The position numbers and the translations under genes are program-made. Below the pieces are notes generated by a model that searched no databases, was not told the DNA's origin, and worked only from the letters and a program-made list of their open reading frames with translations. A DNA stretch of 41,619 nucleotides from a virus. This document shows, piece by piece, positions 9,002-17,178 of this stretch. Position 1 is the first letter of the stretch; the number at the start of each line of letters is the position of its first letter. The stretch covers positions 1 through 41,619 of the IMG/VR virus record IMGVR_UViG_3300034690_000027, one strand, 5' to 3'.

Positions 9002-9556
9002 TTAAGCGGCCTGGATTGCTCCGGACCAAGCGGCCGGAATCGTGCCGGCCTGGACCTCGGCGTCGAGGGCGGGGCCCATGAAGGGCCGAGCTTTATATTT
9101 GGCGCGTCGCACGCGCGTGCGAACTTCGGCCCGCCGGCGTTTGCTCCGGAGGGCGCCTTGGATCCATCGCTTCGAGAATGGGCTATACCACTCGCGGATC
9201 CCCGCCTCGCCGCCGAATTCGAGCAGCTCGGGGATTGTGCCCGAACGAAAGGCGCCGTTGAGCGATTGGTATTGATTCAGCTTGACCGGCCCGACAACCA
9301 CACCATGGGTCGAAGCCTCATAGCCGAACAAGATGTTCCGGAGCGTTTGAACGTTGTCGTTGCTGTGGACGCTGGGAGATTCCCCGGCCTGGCTGACGCG
9401 CTTTCGCTTGCGGAGCTGCGACCTGGCCCGCTTGCGCAGGAAGGCGCCGATGCGAGAGAGCGTCTTGCGCTCGGCGGCATCGATCGCGAAGAGAAGATTG
9501 GGACGATCAAAGAAAACGTCCTTCAATCGCATGTCGATTTTGAATGACGTCGTCAC
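9002..9556 (-). CDS. Neck/tail-completion-like morphogenesis protein
   Basis: 184 residues from GTG at 9556, which overlaps the TGA of the upstream chaperone-extension frame (GTGA) and has AAGGAAG about 6 nt upstream. The very basic centre (LRKRARSQLRKRKR) and the end (KARPFMGPALDAEV) match the general pattern of head-tail connector and virion morphogenesis proteins (HK97 gp10 or phage Mu/P2 completion type), whose C termini carry a RPFM-P-AL motif. It would act at the head-tail or tail-end interface. The family call is from motif memory. Confidence 0.65.
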   Translation of the reverse strand: MTTSFKIDMRLKDVFFDRPNLLFAIDAAERKTLSRIGAFLRKRARSQLRKRKRVSQAGESPSVHSNDNVQTLRNILFGYEASTHGVVVGPVKLNQYQSLNGAFRSGTIPELLEFGGEAGIREWYSPFSKRWIQGALRSKRRRAEVRTRVRRAKYKARPFMGPALDAEVQAGTIPAAWSGAIQAA

Positions 9557-9972
9557 TTGGCTTCCTTGCCTTTCGCGAGCATGTCTCCAATCCGGGCGGC
9601 CATATCGCCCGTGAGCGGGATCCCGTCGGACCGCTTTTGTTTTTCCATTGGGTGACATTCGATCGCGGTGACCGGCGTCGGCCGCTTTTTGCGATCGCGG
9701 TTAATGTTCACCAGCGTGGCCTGCAGGTGGGCCCACGGCAGCCAGGCTCCGTAGGCCATGTCCAGCAGGATCCGGAGCGACAGCTTGTCGAGCTCGACGC
9801 CTACGATCCCTGCGAGCCGATAGCAGTCTTGCCACCGATCAACCGATCGAGACGACGGTGGACAGTCTTCTCTGCCCTCGTCATCGCCGCTTCGATCGCC
9901 CGATCCATCTTCCCCGTCTGTTCGATCGCCTCGAGAACTTGCTCCCCCTTCGTTAGTTCCGCCCGCGTCCAC
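9553..9972 (-). CDS. Tail assembly chaperone extension frame (T-like), probably reached by -1 frameshift
   Basis: This frame overlaps the end of the chaperone gene in the -1 phase and continues to a TGA at 9553 that overlaps the GTG of the next gene. That coupling shows the frame is translated. It has no plausible start near the end of the first gene; its first ATG (9972) lies deep inside the overlap. The downstream part (about residues 50-139, LDKLSLRILLDMAYG and WAHLQATLVNINRDRKKRP) has the Asn-Arg-Lys pattern of G/T-type chaperone extensions. Possible slip sites are GGGGAAG (9909-9915) and GGGGGAG (9942-9948). An acidic Gly/Asp/Ser linker would join the parts. Confidence 0.65.
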   Translation of the reverse strand: MDAGGTNEGGASSRGDRTDGEDGSGDRSGDDEGREDCPPSSRSVDRWQDCYRLAGIVGVELDKLSLRILLDMAYGAWLPWAHLQATLVNINRDRKKRPTPVTAIECHPMEKQKRSDGIPLTGDMAARIGDMLAKGKEAK

Positions 9973-10301
9973 TTCATCATCTTCTGGATCAGCGAGGCCA
10001 GTGCCTTGCGACCCAGGCGGCGGAAAAAATCGGAGAGGTCCTCAAACAATGCCGTTGACGCGGCCTCGAATACGTCGATAAGCAAGGCCCCGAACTGCTC
10101 ATCCGTAATCTCGCGTTCGTCGCATTGCGGCTTGCACACGCAATACAAAACATCCGCGACGTCGCTGACGCTGTTGCAAACCCGCTCGAGATCCTTGGGA
10201 TCCAGCAGGTCGTGTCGAACGAGTTCCTTGACTCGCTTCAACGAAGCGAAACTGACGTCGATCGACCATCCGCGGCCGGTCGCATCTTTGAACGGTTTCA
10301 T
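9801..10301 (-). CDS. Tail assembly chaperone (G-like)
   Basis: 166 residues. The N terminus reads MKPFKDATGRGWSIDVSFASLKRVKE, followed by helical segments (LLIDVFEAASTALFEDLSDFFRR) that fit tail assembly chaperones, which coat the tape measure before tube polymerisation. A Cys-containing loop (CVCKPQC, near residue 55) is unusual. A second open frame overlaps its 3' end in -1 phase, as in the lambda G/GT arrangement. The major tail protein lies upstream as expected, but the tape measure is separated from this gene by six other genes. Confidence 0.7.
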   Translation of the reverse strand: MKPFKDATGRGWSIDVSFASLKRVKELVRHDLLDPKDLERVCNSVSDVADVLYCVCKPQCDEREITDEQFGALLIDVFEAASTALFEDLSDFFRRLGRKALASLIQKMMKWTRAELTKGEQVLEAIEQTGKMDRAIEAAMTRAEKTVHRRLDRLIGGKTAIGSQGS

Positions 10302-10330
10302 GGGGCAATCTCGTTAAGTGTTGATCAGTG

Positions 10331-10352
10331 CCTCGGTCTGTTAGACCGCTGC
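10331..10352. repeat. Intercistronic hairpin, possible outlying copy of the GCATCGGT palindrome
   Basis: CGGTCT and AGACCG arms flank a 3-nt loop, with GCAG outside one arm on the minus strand. It lies between two late genes and resembles the element copies at 29988 and 36496. Confidence 0.5.
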
Positions 10353-10356
10353 AGTT

Positions 10357-10611
10357 TTAGGGCTTTGGCGGCAGCTCAAACTTGGCTGCCGGCGTCTTAC
10401 TGACGGCGTCAATCAAGTCGTCGAAGTCGGCGAATTGCAAAGTACACTTTGTCGCCGGCTCATCTTTCAGGGCCTCGGCCGCTTTGGTGAGGCCTTCGTT
10501 TTCGGTCTTGCTCTGCTTCACCAGCTGGCACAAATCCTTCGCGGATATCTCCACGTTGGTCTTCTTGGCCTTGGCCTTGTCGCGGAGCTCCGTGAGTTTG
10601 CTGACGTCCAT
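10357..10611 (-). CDS. Small helical late protein, unknown
   Basis: 84 residues from ATG at 10611, chosen because AAGGAAGG stands 7 nt upstream; a longer in-frame reading would overlap the upstream gene. The chain is mostly predicted helix, Lys/Glu-rich, ending AAKFELPPKP. It lies between a small unknown gene and the tail chaperone, in the region where lambdoid phages keep tail accessory genes. The function is not recognised. Confidence 0.65.
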   Translation of the reverse strand: MDVSKLTELRDKAKAKKTNVEISAKDLCQLVKQSKTENEGLTKAAEALKDEPATKCTLQFADFDDLIDAVSKTPAAKFELPPKP

Positions 10612-10663
10612 GATCAATCCTTCCTTGGGGCAGGGCGTAAGCGCTGACCAACCAGGTCCCCGC

Positions 10664-10900
10664 CTACAACCCGAATGCTTCCACGGCCGCGTCCACGGCC
10701 GCAACGTATTCCTCAAATGCGACGGAAATTAGCTCGTCGGGCTGCCTGGTGTGCTCGACCTTGCGGCCGGCAATCCGTTCCAAGTCGGCAAACGTTTCCC
10801 GGGAAATCTCCATCCGGCCACGCTTGTTGCGCAGCTTGTTCGCTCGGGCTTGGAAGTGCTCGAGCTCCGCGATTTGTTGTTTTGCTTTTGAAAGTGACAT
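10664..10900 (-). CDS. Small late protein, unknown
   Basis: 78 residues, highly charged, with an N-terminal helix (AKQQIAELEHFQARANKLRNKRGR) and an acidic helix at the C terminus. The codons for EISRET contain the palindrome TTTCCCGGGAAA at 10795-10806. It lies between the putative tail protein gene and the 84-residue protein. The family is not recognised; a tail-assembly helper role is possible from context. Confidence 0.6.
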   Translation of the reverse strand: MSLSKAKQQIAELEHFQARANKLRNKRGRMEISRETFADLERIAGRKVEHTRQPDELISVAFEEYVAAVDAAVEAFGL

Positions 10901-10956
10901 TCTCTTTCCTCAGTTTCCCGTGGCGGGATCCGGCGAAGGAAAAACGCGGTGATGAG

Positions 10957-11637
10957 CTACGTTGCGAACAGGCCTCGTTGAGTCAGGATGATCAGGCCGT
11001 CTGCGTGCAATTGAATGGTGAAGGGACCGTTCTGCAGAACCGCCGGCAGAATCGAGTCGGTGGCCACGTTGCTCGCTGTCGCCCCCGCCGTAGCACCAGC
11101 GGCAATCGCTGAGATGGCCAGGGTCCGCGCTCCGCGGCTCGCGGCCGATGACAGAGTGGCCGTCGCGCCGCCGCCGAAGTCGATCGCCGTCCCGCTTGGA
11201 ATGTTGGCCTCAATCGGTTGCACCCAAACGCTCGTGGCGCCTCCCGAAACGGTCGCCGCGAGAACCACATCGATCTTGCCATCGTCATACAGCAGCAGAT
11301 CGTCGTTCGCCGGCGTCGTATCGTCGCCACCTATTTGGCGATAGACAATGATCGATTTGACGGTTTGTCCTGATTCGAGATTTCCAAACGCCACGTCGGC
11401 CGCGTCATACTCGACTTGATTCTTCGTCGAGTCGTACGCAATCGCCTTGCTGGCCAGGCTCTGCCGGGCGTAGCTGGCGACCGTGATTTCGACACCACTG
11501 CCGCCCGTGAAGTCGTCCAGGAAATCGTGATCGATGTTGGGGGTGTAGGTCGACGTTGACCGCTCGAGCAACACGCGAATTGTGTCGCTCGTGAAGTTGA
11601 CCTTGCGAAACCCCTCGGGGTAAATCAGTCGTGACAT
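10957..11637 (-). CDS. Tail structural protein (beta-rich), probable
   Basis: 226 residues starting MSRLIYPEGFRKV. The first half looks like a globular beta domain (VEITVASYARQSLASKAIAYD). The second half contains low-complexity Ala/Gly/Ser runs (GGGATATLSSAASRGARTLAISAIAAGATAG interrupted by charged residues). It follows the putative major tail protein and precedes the chaperone genes, suggesting a second tail-tube or tail-surface protein. No family recognised. Confidence 0.65.
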   Translation of the reverse strand: MSRLIYPEGFRKVNFTSDTIRVLLERSTSTYTPNIDHDFLDDFTGGSGVEITVASYARQSLASKAIAYDSTKNQVEYDAADVAFGNLESGQTVKSIIVYRQIGGDDTTPANDDLLLYDDGKIDVVLAATVSGGATSVWVQPIEANIPSGTAIDFGGGATATLSSAASRGARTLAISAIAAGATAGATASNVATDSILPAVLQNGPFTIQLHADGLIILTQRGLFAT

Positions 11638-11707
11638 CCCTGCTCTCCCGTGGCACGCTCCGCATGCCGTTTGTTTTTGCTAATCCGCCGCGCGGTTGCC
11701 TAGGCCT

Positions 11708-12172
11708 TTAGGGAACGACGTATCGATCGGGTTCAATGGTCGCTCCGGATTCCTCATGTTCCGTCAGCTTCATGGTCACGTCCCACGCAACCACAGCCTC
11801 GAGCTCTTCGGAACGTTCCATTTCGGTGACCATCAGGTAGGCGCGATAGCCCTTGTTGCCCGTGGTCGCGATCAGGCCATTCATGGCAGCGCATTCGACG
11901 GCGGTGTCGTTGAGCCACGAATCCCACAGTGCGGCGAACACCGTGTCGTTGACGCTTTTCTTTTCGTTGTAGGTGAACTTGAGACCCAGCTCCTTCAGGC
12001 CACCGAGCACCTTTTTCCAGTCCGATTCGCGATCCTTCAGCTCGGCCTCGCCTTTGGAAAATGGCTGTGTCAGATTGACGATCCGGCCCATCAAAACCCA
12101 CACCGGCGTAGCATGCGTGCCCGTGTTGTAGTAAGTCTTCGCCTGGCGGCCGGTGATTTTCGATGCGGTCAT
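11708..12172 (-). CDS. Probable major tail (tube) protein
   Basis: 154 residues from ATG at 12172, preceded by AAGGAAG. A longer reading frame upstream would overlap the neighbouring gene. The sequence (ESDWKKVLGGLKELGLKFTYNEKKSVNDTVFAALWDSWLND, with loops) and the following EMERSEELEAVVAWDVTMKLT have the helix plus beta-barrel alternation of siphovirus tail tube proteins, where one face carries an alpha helix between tube strands. It lies two genes after the neck proteins and before the chaperone, as expected for the tube gene. Confidence 0.7.
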   Translation of the reverse strand: MTASKITGRQAKTYYNTGTHATPVWVLMGRIVNLTQPFSKGEAELKDRESDWKKVLGGLKELGLKFTYNEKKSVNDTVFAALWDSWLNDTAVECAAMNGLIATTGNKGYRAYLMVTEMERSEELEAVVAWDVTMKLTEHEESGATIEPDRYVVP

Positions 12173-12194
12173 TGTCGCTTCCTTGCTTTTCGGG

Positions 12195-12632
12195 TTACAG
12201 TTCCCGGTAACCGACCCGGATGATCGACAGGAATTCCTTGTCCTCGAGCATCCGCTTAGGATCCCACAGCGGCGCGTGCTGCAGAGTGGCCCATGGGCAA
12301 CCCGCAAGCTCCGCGTCTCTCAGTTCGCCGCCCTCGCGATAGAGGGCTTTGATCGATCCCATCTGATTCACTAAACCATTGATCGCTTCGACGTCGTCGA
12401 GACTCTCGAGAGGCGCCTGCATAGCAATCGCGATCTCGTGAATCTCTTCGTTACCCTCACGATCAATCGGCTCGAGCGTTCCCGAAAATGGGAACACGCA
12501 CAGCCTTGTGTCTTTCAGCTTCGCCCGTTCAGTGAGCAGCCGATATATTCGTTTGGCCGGCAGGTCCAACAATGCAACAAGCTGTTGCGTCAACTCGTCA
12601 GCAATGTCGAGAACCTTTTCACTCATCGCCAT
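12195..12632 (-). CDS. Tail terminator/neck-like protein, probable
   Basis: 145 residues. An N-terminal helix (VLDIADELTQQLVALLDL) and a central beta-rich section (TRLCVFPFSGTLEPIDREG, then EIAIAMQAPLE) match the architecture of tail terminator or tail-completion proteins, which cap the tube at the neck. Its 5' end overlaps the upstream head-tail gene by 14 bp, which indicates tight coupling. The assignment rests on position (between connector and tube) and general fold pattern. Confidence 0.6.
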   Translation of the reverse strand: MAMSEKVLDIADELTQQLVALLDLPAKRIYRLLTERAKLKDTRLCVFPFSGTLEPIDREGNEEIHEIAIAMQAPLESLDDVEAINGLVNQMGSIKALYREGGELRDAELAGCPWATLQHAPLWDPKRMLEDKEFLSIIRVGYREL

Positions 12633-13002
12633 CGTCCGTGAGCAGCACTCGTACGCGCATCAGCACGTGAGCGGAATCCGTCCAACTCCACACTGCCAGG
12701 CCTTCCCGTGCGGTGACTTTGAACGTGTAGGTGTAGTCACCTTTCGTCCAATCGAACTCGTCCCCGTCGACGGGTCGCGTTATTTCGCCAGCCAGTACGT
12801 AAAGGCCCGGATCAATAAACCAGTCACAATTTCGGACCTGGTCGGCGATCTGCCCCTCGTCGTCAACCAGGCTGGAAAGCGGCGCCGTTGGCGTCGCCTG
12901 TATCGTTGCCGAGAGCGGACCGCGGCGAATCGTGATCGTCTCAGATGCCAATTTCTTTAAGGCCCGTGGCACTAGGGCCAGGGCTCTGAAAAACGCGCTC
13001 AT
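12619..13002 (-). CDS. Head-tail adaptor/stopper-like protein, probable
   Basis: 127 residues. The order ETITIRRGP ... ATIQATP ... DWFIDPGLYVLAGEITRPVDGDEF ... WSWTDSAHVLMRVRV is the pattern of small all-beta head-tail adaptor proteins in siphoviruses: an N-terminal strand pair, a damage-prone loop, then a Trp-rich end. It would dock between the connector ring and the tail. It lies right after the decoration protein gene and overlaps the next gene by 14 bp. Confidence 0.65.
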   Translation of the reverse strand: MSAFFRALALVPRALKKLASETITIRRGPLSATIQATPTAPLSSLVDDEGQIADQVRNCDWFIDPGLYVLAGEITRPVDGDEFDWTKGDYTYTFKVTAREGLAVWSWTDSAHVLMRVRVLLTDDGDE

Positions 13003-13015
13003 TGGCGCTCCCGAA

Positions 13016-13429
13016 CTAAAATCGCAGGCGCGCCGTCAAACTCTTGTCGGACGCATCGCCAGCGCCGCTGTTGACCGCCTTCACGCGCACGTATCTCTTC
13101 ACGTCGACGGGCAAGCGGACCGACACGGTTTGAGCTGCAGCGCCCGCGCCACCGGCCCCTGTCTGCGTGATGACCGCCGACATGAGCAAAGTCTCCGATC
13201 CGAAGGCGACGGCCACGTCGTGGTAGACGTGATAGATCATCGTGGCAGCATCGGCCAAATCGGCAACGGCCAACGCCGGAGCTGCAATTTCCAGTTCGCA
13301 CTCGGCAAGGAAATCGCCTTCGGTTCCGTGTCCGAGGTCAAACCCGTCCGCAGCGACAGTGGCCGCTCCGTTGGGAAGCGCCTTGGTCACCTTCACGGCG
13401 CTATCGTTGTCATTCAGTTGGAAGCCCAT
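13016..13429 (-). CDS. Capsid decoration (cement) protein, probable
   Basis: 137 residues directly downstream of the major capsid gene. Alternating small hydrophobic strands (DGFDLGHGTEGDFLAECELEI) and an LP-DVKRYVRVKAVN ending are typical of Bbp16-like cement proteins, whose beta barrels bind the outer capsid at symmetry points. The Ala/Gly-rich loop near residues 95-105 fits an exposed loop. The gene order capsid then decoration differs from lambda (D before E) but is common in other siphoviruses. Confidence 0.65.
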   Translation of the reverse strand: MGFQLNDNDSAVKVTKALPNGAATVAADGFDLGHGTEGDFLAECELEIAAPALAVADLADAATMIYHVYHDVAVAFGSETLLMSAVITQTGAGGAGAAAQTVSVRLPVDVKRYVRVKAVNSGAGDASDKSLTARLRF

Positions 13430-13484
13430 TGCCGGCTCCTATCGAGTCAAAAAAGGTTATTTTCGGTTGGTCGTTTGATAGCCG

Positions 13485-13510
13485 CCGAGGATCCTCCGGA
13501 GGTTCCTCGG
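13485..13510. repeat. CCGAGGA-type palindrome in the capsid intergenic gap
   Basis: Arms CCGAGGATCCTCC and GGAGGTTCCTCGG abut directly, with one mismatched pair. It lies between the major capsid stop and the decoration gene. Related palindromes occur at 34298-34326 and 34431-34480. Confidence 0.75.
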
Positions 13511-13520
13511 TGGAGTCGAT

Positions 13521-14477
13521 TTACAACGCTTCGGTATCGAGGATCGAATCGGTCGGAGCGATCGGGATCCCGAAAGACTCTTCGGGGAACGGAGCCGGAG
13601 CTCCGGTCGCGTTGGTCGCCGTGCGGCTGGCCCGCAGTTGCTTCACCGATCGACGGGTTGCGAAGATCACGTCCGGCACAACACCCGTGGGAAACTTTGC
13701 CAAGCCGCTCGCGATCAGCGTGTCGGTCAAACCTTTGTTCGCATCTTCGGTCAACTTTTTGATTCGGCAAATTGCGGTCAGCGAACCGACCTGCAAGCCT
13801 GGATATGCCCACATCTCCTGATGGTAGCCCGTGAATTTTTTGCCGTCGGCGTCCTCTTTGTCTCGCAACTCGACGTCCGACGTCTGCAATTGGCCGTCGT
13901 TGCCCCAGACCCACTGCACGTTCTTGGGCCCGAACTTCACCAGCCAAATGCTTGAGCCGGTGTTGGCGGTTGTGCCGCCGGCGTCGACTTCCATGTTTGT
14001 TGAGTCGTACGCGTCGACCAGCCCGGGATGTCCCTTGGCGTCCCCAATACTCGCGGCGCCGTAATAGAATTGTTTGCCCAGCGTGATAAACGCTGCGAGC
14101 ATGTGGGCCTCGGCGTCGTCGGCGATCATGGCCTCGGCGCCATCTTCGCTGCGATCGGCCACCGCTTTATCCGCACCCCAGCGCGGATTCATAATGAACG
14201 TCTCGACCAGGCGATTTTCATAGGTCGCCTTTGTTTCGGTCACGCCTTCGTTCGCGTTACGGAAACCGACCGTGGGCAGCGCGGTACGAACCAACGTCTT
14301 ATAGTGCGTGCCTTTGATCGTGCGGCCGCCGCCAACGTTGGGAATCGAGATTTCCTTACCGGCAATGTGAGTCTTGCCGGTGATTTCCGGATGGGCCTTG
14401 CTGGTCTCTTCGATCAACCCGGTGACCATGTCACTGCCGTTTCGCTTGGCAATGTCGAGCAGCGTCAATAGCGCCAT
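13521..14477 (-). CDS. Major capsid protein
   Basis: 318 residues, forming the icosahedral shell. N-terminal MALLTLLDIAKRNGSDMV, a central GGRTIKGTHYKTLVRTALPTVGF, the segment SSIWLVKFGPKNVQWVWG and the end TDSILDTEAL all match the GP49-like/HK97-fold class of phage major capsid proteins as I remember them. It follows the protease/scaffold gene and precedes the decoration protein, the standard order. There is a 95-bp gap upstream and a 91-bp gap downstream containing a palindrome; such gaps around capsid genes often hold signals that adjust copy number. Confidence 0.88.
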   Translation of the reverse strand: MALLTLLDIAKRNGSDMVTGLIEETSKAHPEITGKTHIAGKEISIPNVGGGRTIKGTHYKTLVRTALPTVGFRNANEGVTETKATYENRLVETFIMNPRWGADKAVADRSEDGAEAMIADDAEAHMLAAFITLGKQFYYGAASIGDAKGHPGLVDAYDSTNMEVDAGGTTANTGSSIWLVKFGPKNVQWVWGNDGQLQTSDVELRDKEDADGKKFTGYHQEMWAYPGLQVGSLTAICRIKKLTEDANKGLTDTLIASGLAKFPTGVVPDVIFATRRSVKQLRASRTATNATGAPAPFPEESFGIPIAPTDSILDTEAL

Positions 14478-14572
14478 GATTTGCTTCCTTGCTTTTTGTC
14501 AGCACGTCCCACGTGCTGCGAATGATTGCCCTAATGTGCCCCGCGTGAGCCCGCAGCCCATCGCCCTGTGAT

Positions 14573-15031
14573 TTACTTCGCGCCCGGCAACTTGATCCCG
14601 CCGGCGAACTTCGCCATGCCCGTGCTCAGGTGCGTGAACTTGCTTGCATTCGCGGGCTGATTGCCCTGATCCTTTGCCTCGCCCGAAGTGAACGACACAG
14701 GATCCTTTTCGCCGGTGTTGACGGCGGCGAGCTTTGTCTGCAGCTCGCCGATCTTTTGATCCCGTTGCTGCAGCTGGGTTGCTTGAGCAGCGATATGCAG
14801 CTGACAAGCTTCCTCGAACGATTTCCCTTCAGCCGCCCACTTGGCTCCGTTTTCGGCGCCGAACGAGCTGACGAACTTTGTGAGGTTGGCTTGGAACTCC
14901 ACACGGGGATCGGCCGCGGTGTTCGCCACCGCTGCTGCTGGCGGTGCGACGGCCGGCTTGGCCTCGAGCTGCGTGGCACCAGCAGGGACGACGTCGGCTG
15001 GTTTGTTGTCGGCCGGTTTTTCCGTGCTCAT
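14573..15031 (-). CDS. Nested scaffold protein, internal start in the protease gene
   Basis: 152 residues in the same frame as the protease, starting at ATG 15031 (MSTEKPADNKPADVV). AAAGGG lies 7 nt upstream of this ATG inside the protease coding region, so a separate scaffold made from an internal start, as lambda Nu3 is made within C, is plausible. The chain is Ala/Pro-rich then coiled coil (residues about 90-125) and ends with a basic GGIKLPGAK tail that could bind capsid subunits. Confidence 0.55.
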   Translation of the reverse strand: MSTEKPADNKPADVVPAGATQLEAKPAVAPPAAAVANTAADPRVEFQANLTKFVSSFGAENGAKWAAEGKSFEEACQLHIAAQATQLQQRDQKIGELQTKLAAVNTGEKDPVSFTSGEAKDQGNQPANASKFTHLSTGMAKFAGGIKLPGAK

Positions 15032-15655
15032 TTCCTGACCCTTTGAGAAAGTAACCGTGATTTGATTGCTTTTTTTTTGGCTGAATGATGTTGAGCTGTT
15101 TGGGTCCGCACCATACGGACACACCGACACGCCTCGCAGCAGCCATTGCCGAAAGACTGTCGCCGGCCCAACGAGGTTTTGACCGTTCACCGTGACGGCC
15201 ACGCCAGGTGCCACCTCTTCGACCCGCAATCCGTTGCATGGATCAAAGAAAATGCTTGCCTCATAAGGCACGCCTGCACGGCCCTTGAACGCTACCTCGG
15301 CCGCCCGGTCATCTTCCTGGAAGCTGACGAGCTCGCCGCTGATCACCAGGTCGCCGCTCGACGTGTCGAACTTTGAACCGTAGCCGATCACTTCCCAGTC
15401 GTTGTGGATGTAATCCACGGGACAGCGATCGCCGGCGAGGCGCATTCCGGCCATGTCGTGAATGACTTGGCCCCAATACCAATGAACAATTGGCTTGCCG
15501 CTGCGGGCGAGAATCGTCAGTGGCGTCCTGCCATCCTTCGACTCGCCAGCAGCGAATTGAACGCGCCCGAGGTCGAACAAAAATGCCGCTTCGGGAACCT
15601 GCTTCGTTGTTGGCTCACTCAACGTCTCAGTCATACCCCCGGACAGTACAGCCAC
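14573..15655 (-). CDS. Prohead protease with C-terminal scaffold domain
   Basis: 360 residues from GTG at 15655; an ATG at 15634 is an equally good start. The N-terminal half has the serine protease pattern of HK97-type prohead proteases: His near residue 84 (DYIHNDWEVIGYG) and Ser near 134 (VPYEASIFF). It would mature the capsid after assembly. The C-terminal half from about residue 209 is low-complexity Ala/Pro then coiled coil (QATQLQQRDQKIGELQTKLA), typical of a scaffold. A nested start for the scaffold exists at 15031. It lies between portal and capsid genes, as in lambda C/Nu3. Confidence 0.82.
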   Translation of the reverse strand: MAVLSGGMTETLSEPTTKQVPEAAFLFDLGRVQFAAGESKDGRTPLTILARSGKPIVHWYWGQVIHDMAGMRLAGDRCPVDYIHNDWEVIGYGSKFDTSSGDLVISGELVSFQEDDRAAEVAFKGRAGVPYEASIFFDPCNGLRVEEVAPGVAVTVNGQNLVGPATVFRQWLLRGVSVCPYGADPNSSTSFSQKKSNQITVTFSKGQEMSTEKPADNKPADVVPAGATQLEAKPAVAPPAAAVANTAADPRVEFQANLTKFVSSFGAENGAKWAAEGKSFEEACQLHIAAQATQLQQRDQKIGELQTKLAAVNTGEKDPVSFTSGEAKDQGNQPANASKFTHLSTGMAKFAGGIKLPGAK

Positions 15656-15675
15656 CGGGGCAGCGACAAAATCCC

Positions 15676-15698
15676 GGAAATTCGGATCCCGAATTTCC
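15676..15698. repeat. GGAAATTCGG-ATC-CCGAATTTCC palindrome, copy 1
   Basis: Perfect 10-bp arms around ATC, in the gap between portal stop and protease start. Copy 2 lies at 17443-17465, also just after a stop codon in the head operon. Confidence 0.85.
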
Positions 15699-15720
15699 TG
15701 TTCGATTTTTTTAGCCGCAG

Positions 15721-17163
15721 TTACTTGGATTCGGCGGCAGTGTTGCCGCTGCCCGGGGAATTATTGACCTCGATTTCCATAGGCTCGGGACCCGGATCGA
15801 AGGACAATTTCACGCCCTTCAATCGCGCGTACTCCTGGACCTTCGCAATCTGGTCGATGTTTTCGTAGACGTCGCCGCGGCCACGTTCCTTTGTGATCCG
15901 TTGGGGAGTATCAAGGGCGGCGCCGATTGCCATACAGTCCCCGCGGATTTCCTTTGCCGGGTCCCACCAGGGCATCCCGGTTGGAACCCATTCGTCCCGA
16001 ATGTCGGCGATCGTCATCTTCCCGGGCAGAATCAGTCGTCCCTCGAGAACCCACCGCACCTTGTCCCAGATCGTGACGCGGCGAAGTGTCTCGGCTACGT
16101 CATTTCGCTTGTCGACACAGGCTCGGTCATACAGCATCCAGGAGCCGCGCGAGCCAAAGAAATTGGTATGCCCCTCGTCATAGAAGCTGTAGGGCAAGTC
16201 AAGCGATTTCAGTGCGACCATCAGGACTAAATTGTGGAAGTCCTTAAACGTACTGCCGGGCACGTTCGCCTGCAGGAATTCGGCCGTCTCATCCGTCCCT
16301 AGATCCAGCTGAAAAGGACCGCGGCCGAAGTCGACCTCGAACCCGTTGCGCTCGCTGCCCTCGGCCCCGGTGTTCGTAACTTCCCCCGGCGAGTCGTCAG
16401 CGTCTCGGTGCAACACAAGACCGAACAAATGCGAAACCTTCGATTTCAGGAGCGCGTATGTTTTGTTTTCCTTCACATCGACCAGGTCATTAATCGAGCT
16501 GGTCAGCGGGGATACTCCACGCACCTGGTCGAATCGATCGAGCTTCGCGTGCAGGATGAAATTGCGAGCGGGAATGGTGCGCTCGAATTGAAAGGACTGG
16601 CCACCTCTGATGCGCTTATGAATTGCATATTCGAGCGGGCGACCGGCGCGATTGATCCGGACACCGTTGTACCATTCGTCACTTCCGGCAGACGTCGCCG
16701 GGGTCCGTATCCGGTCGGATTCGATACCTTGCAAATGGCCGCTGGAAAGATTCGAAAGCCCAATGTCACCATCGAGCACGCTGCAGGCCTCGGCGATCCG
16801 AATCATTTTTTGTTGGGTGAATCGGCCCGTGACGTCCCGGTTGGCCGCGCGGGATTGGATGCGCACCAGCTCTTCGAGTTGGTCATTTAAGTTGTCGTCG
16901 TCATTGCGCGCGTGGTATTCAAACTGGGTAACGTAGTCCAAATGCCGACGGATCATCCACGCGGCGATGGCGTAATTTCGCCGGAGGTCCTGCGTGGTCC
17001 CACTCAGCTTGCGGCGGCTGGATTCATTCAGCAATCGATCTTCGTGGAGCGTGATGGCCGTCGGGGACTTGCGGCGTTTTTTATCCTCAATGGCTTCGTA
17101 ACCGAACTTCGTTTCCCGGGCAACCGGGGTCGGATTCACGAGCAAGGGTTCATTGGACCACAT
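15721..17163 (-). CDS. Portal protein (lambda gpB type)
   Basis: 480 residues. It forms the dodecameric ring through which DNA is packaged. The lambda-family signature is visible: long N-terminal helices (GTTQDLRRNYAIAAWMIRRHLDYV), a central RFDQVRGVSPLTSSINDLVDVKENKTYALLKSKV segment (the RG-SPL plus long helix) and the ADIRDEWVPTGMPWWDPAKE region near residue 395. Length is slightly shorter than lambda B (533). It is preceded by a gpW-like gene and followed by the protease, exactly the lambda order. Confidence 0.9.
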   Translation of the reverse strand: MWSNEPLLVNPTPVARETKFGYEAIEDKKRRKSPTAITLHEDRLLNESSRRKLSGTTQDLRRNYAIAAWMIRRHLDYVTQFEYHARNDDDNLNDQLEELVRIQSRAANRDVTGRFTQQKMIRIAEACSVLDGDIGLSNLSSGHLQGIESDRIRTPATSAGSDEWYNGVRINRAGRPLEYAIHKRIRGGQSFQFERTIPARNFILHAKLDRFDQVRGVSPLTSSINDLVDVKENKTYALLKSKVSHLFGLVLHRDADDSPGEVTNTGAEGSERNGFEVDFGRGPFQLDLGTDETAEFLQANVPGSTFKDFHNLVLMVALKSLDLPYSFYDEGHTNFFGSRGSWMLYDRACVDKRNDVAETLRRVTIWDKVRWVLEGRLILPGKMTIADIRDEWVPTGMPWWDPAKEIRGDCMAIGAALDTPQRITKERGRGDVYENIDQIAKVQEYARLKGVKLSFDPGPEPMEIEVNNSPGSGNTAAESK

Positions 17164-17178
17164 CGCGCGCCCCGCTCG

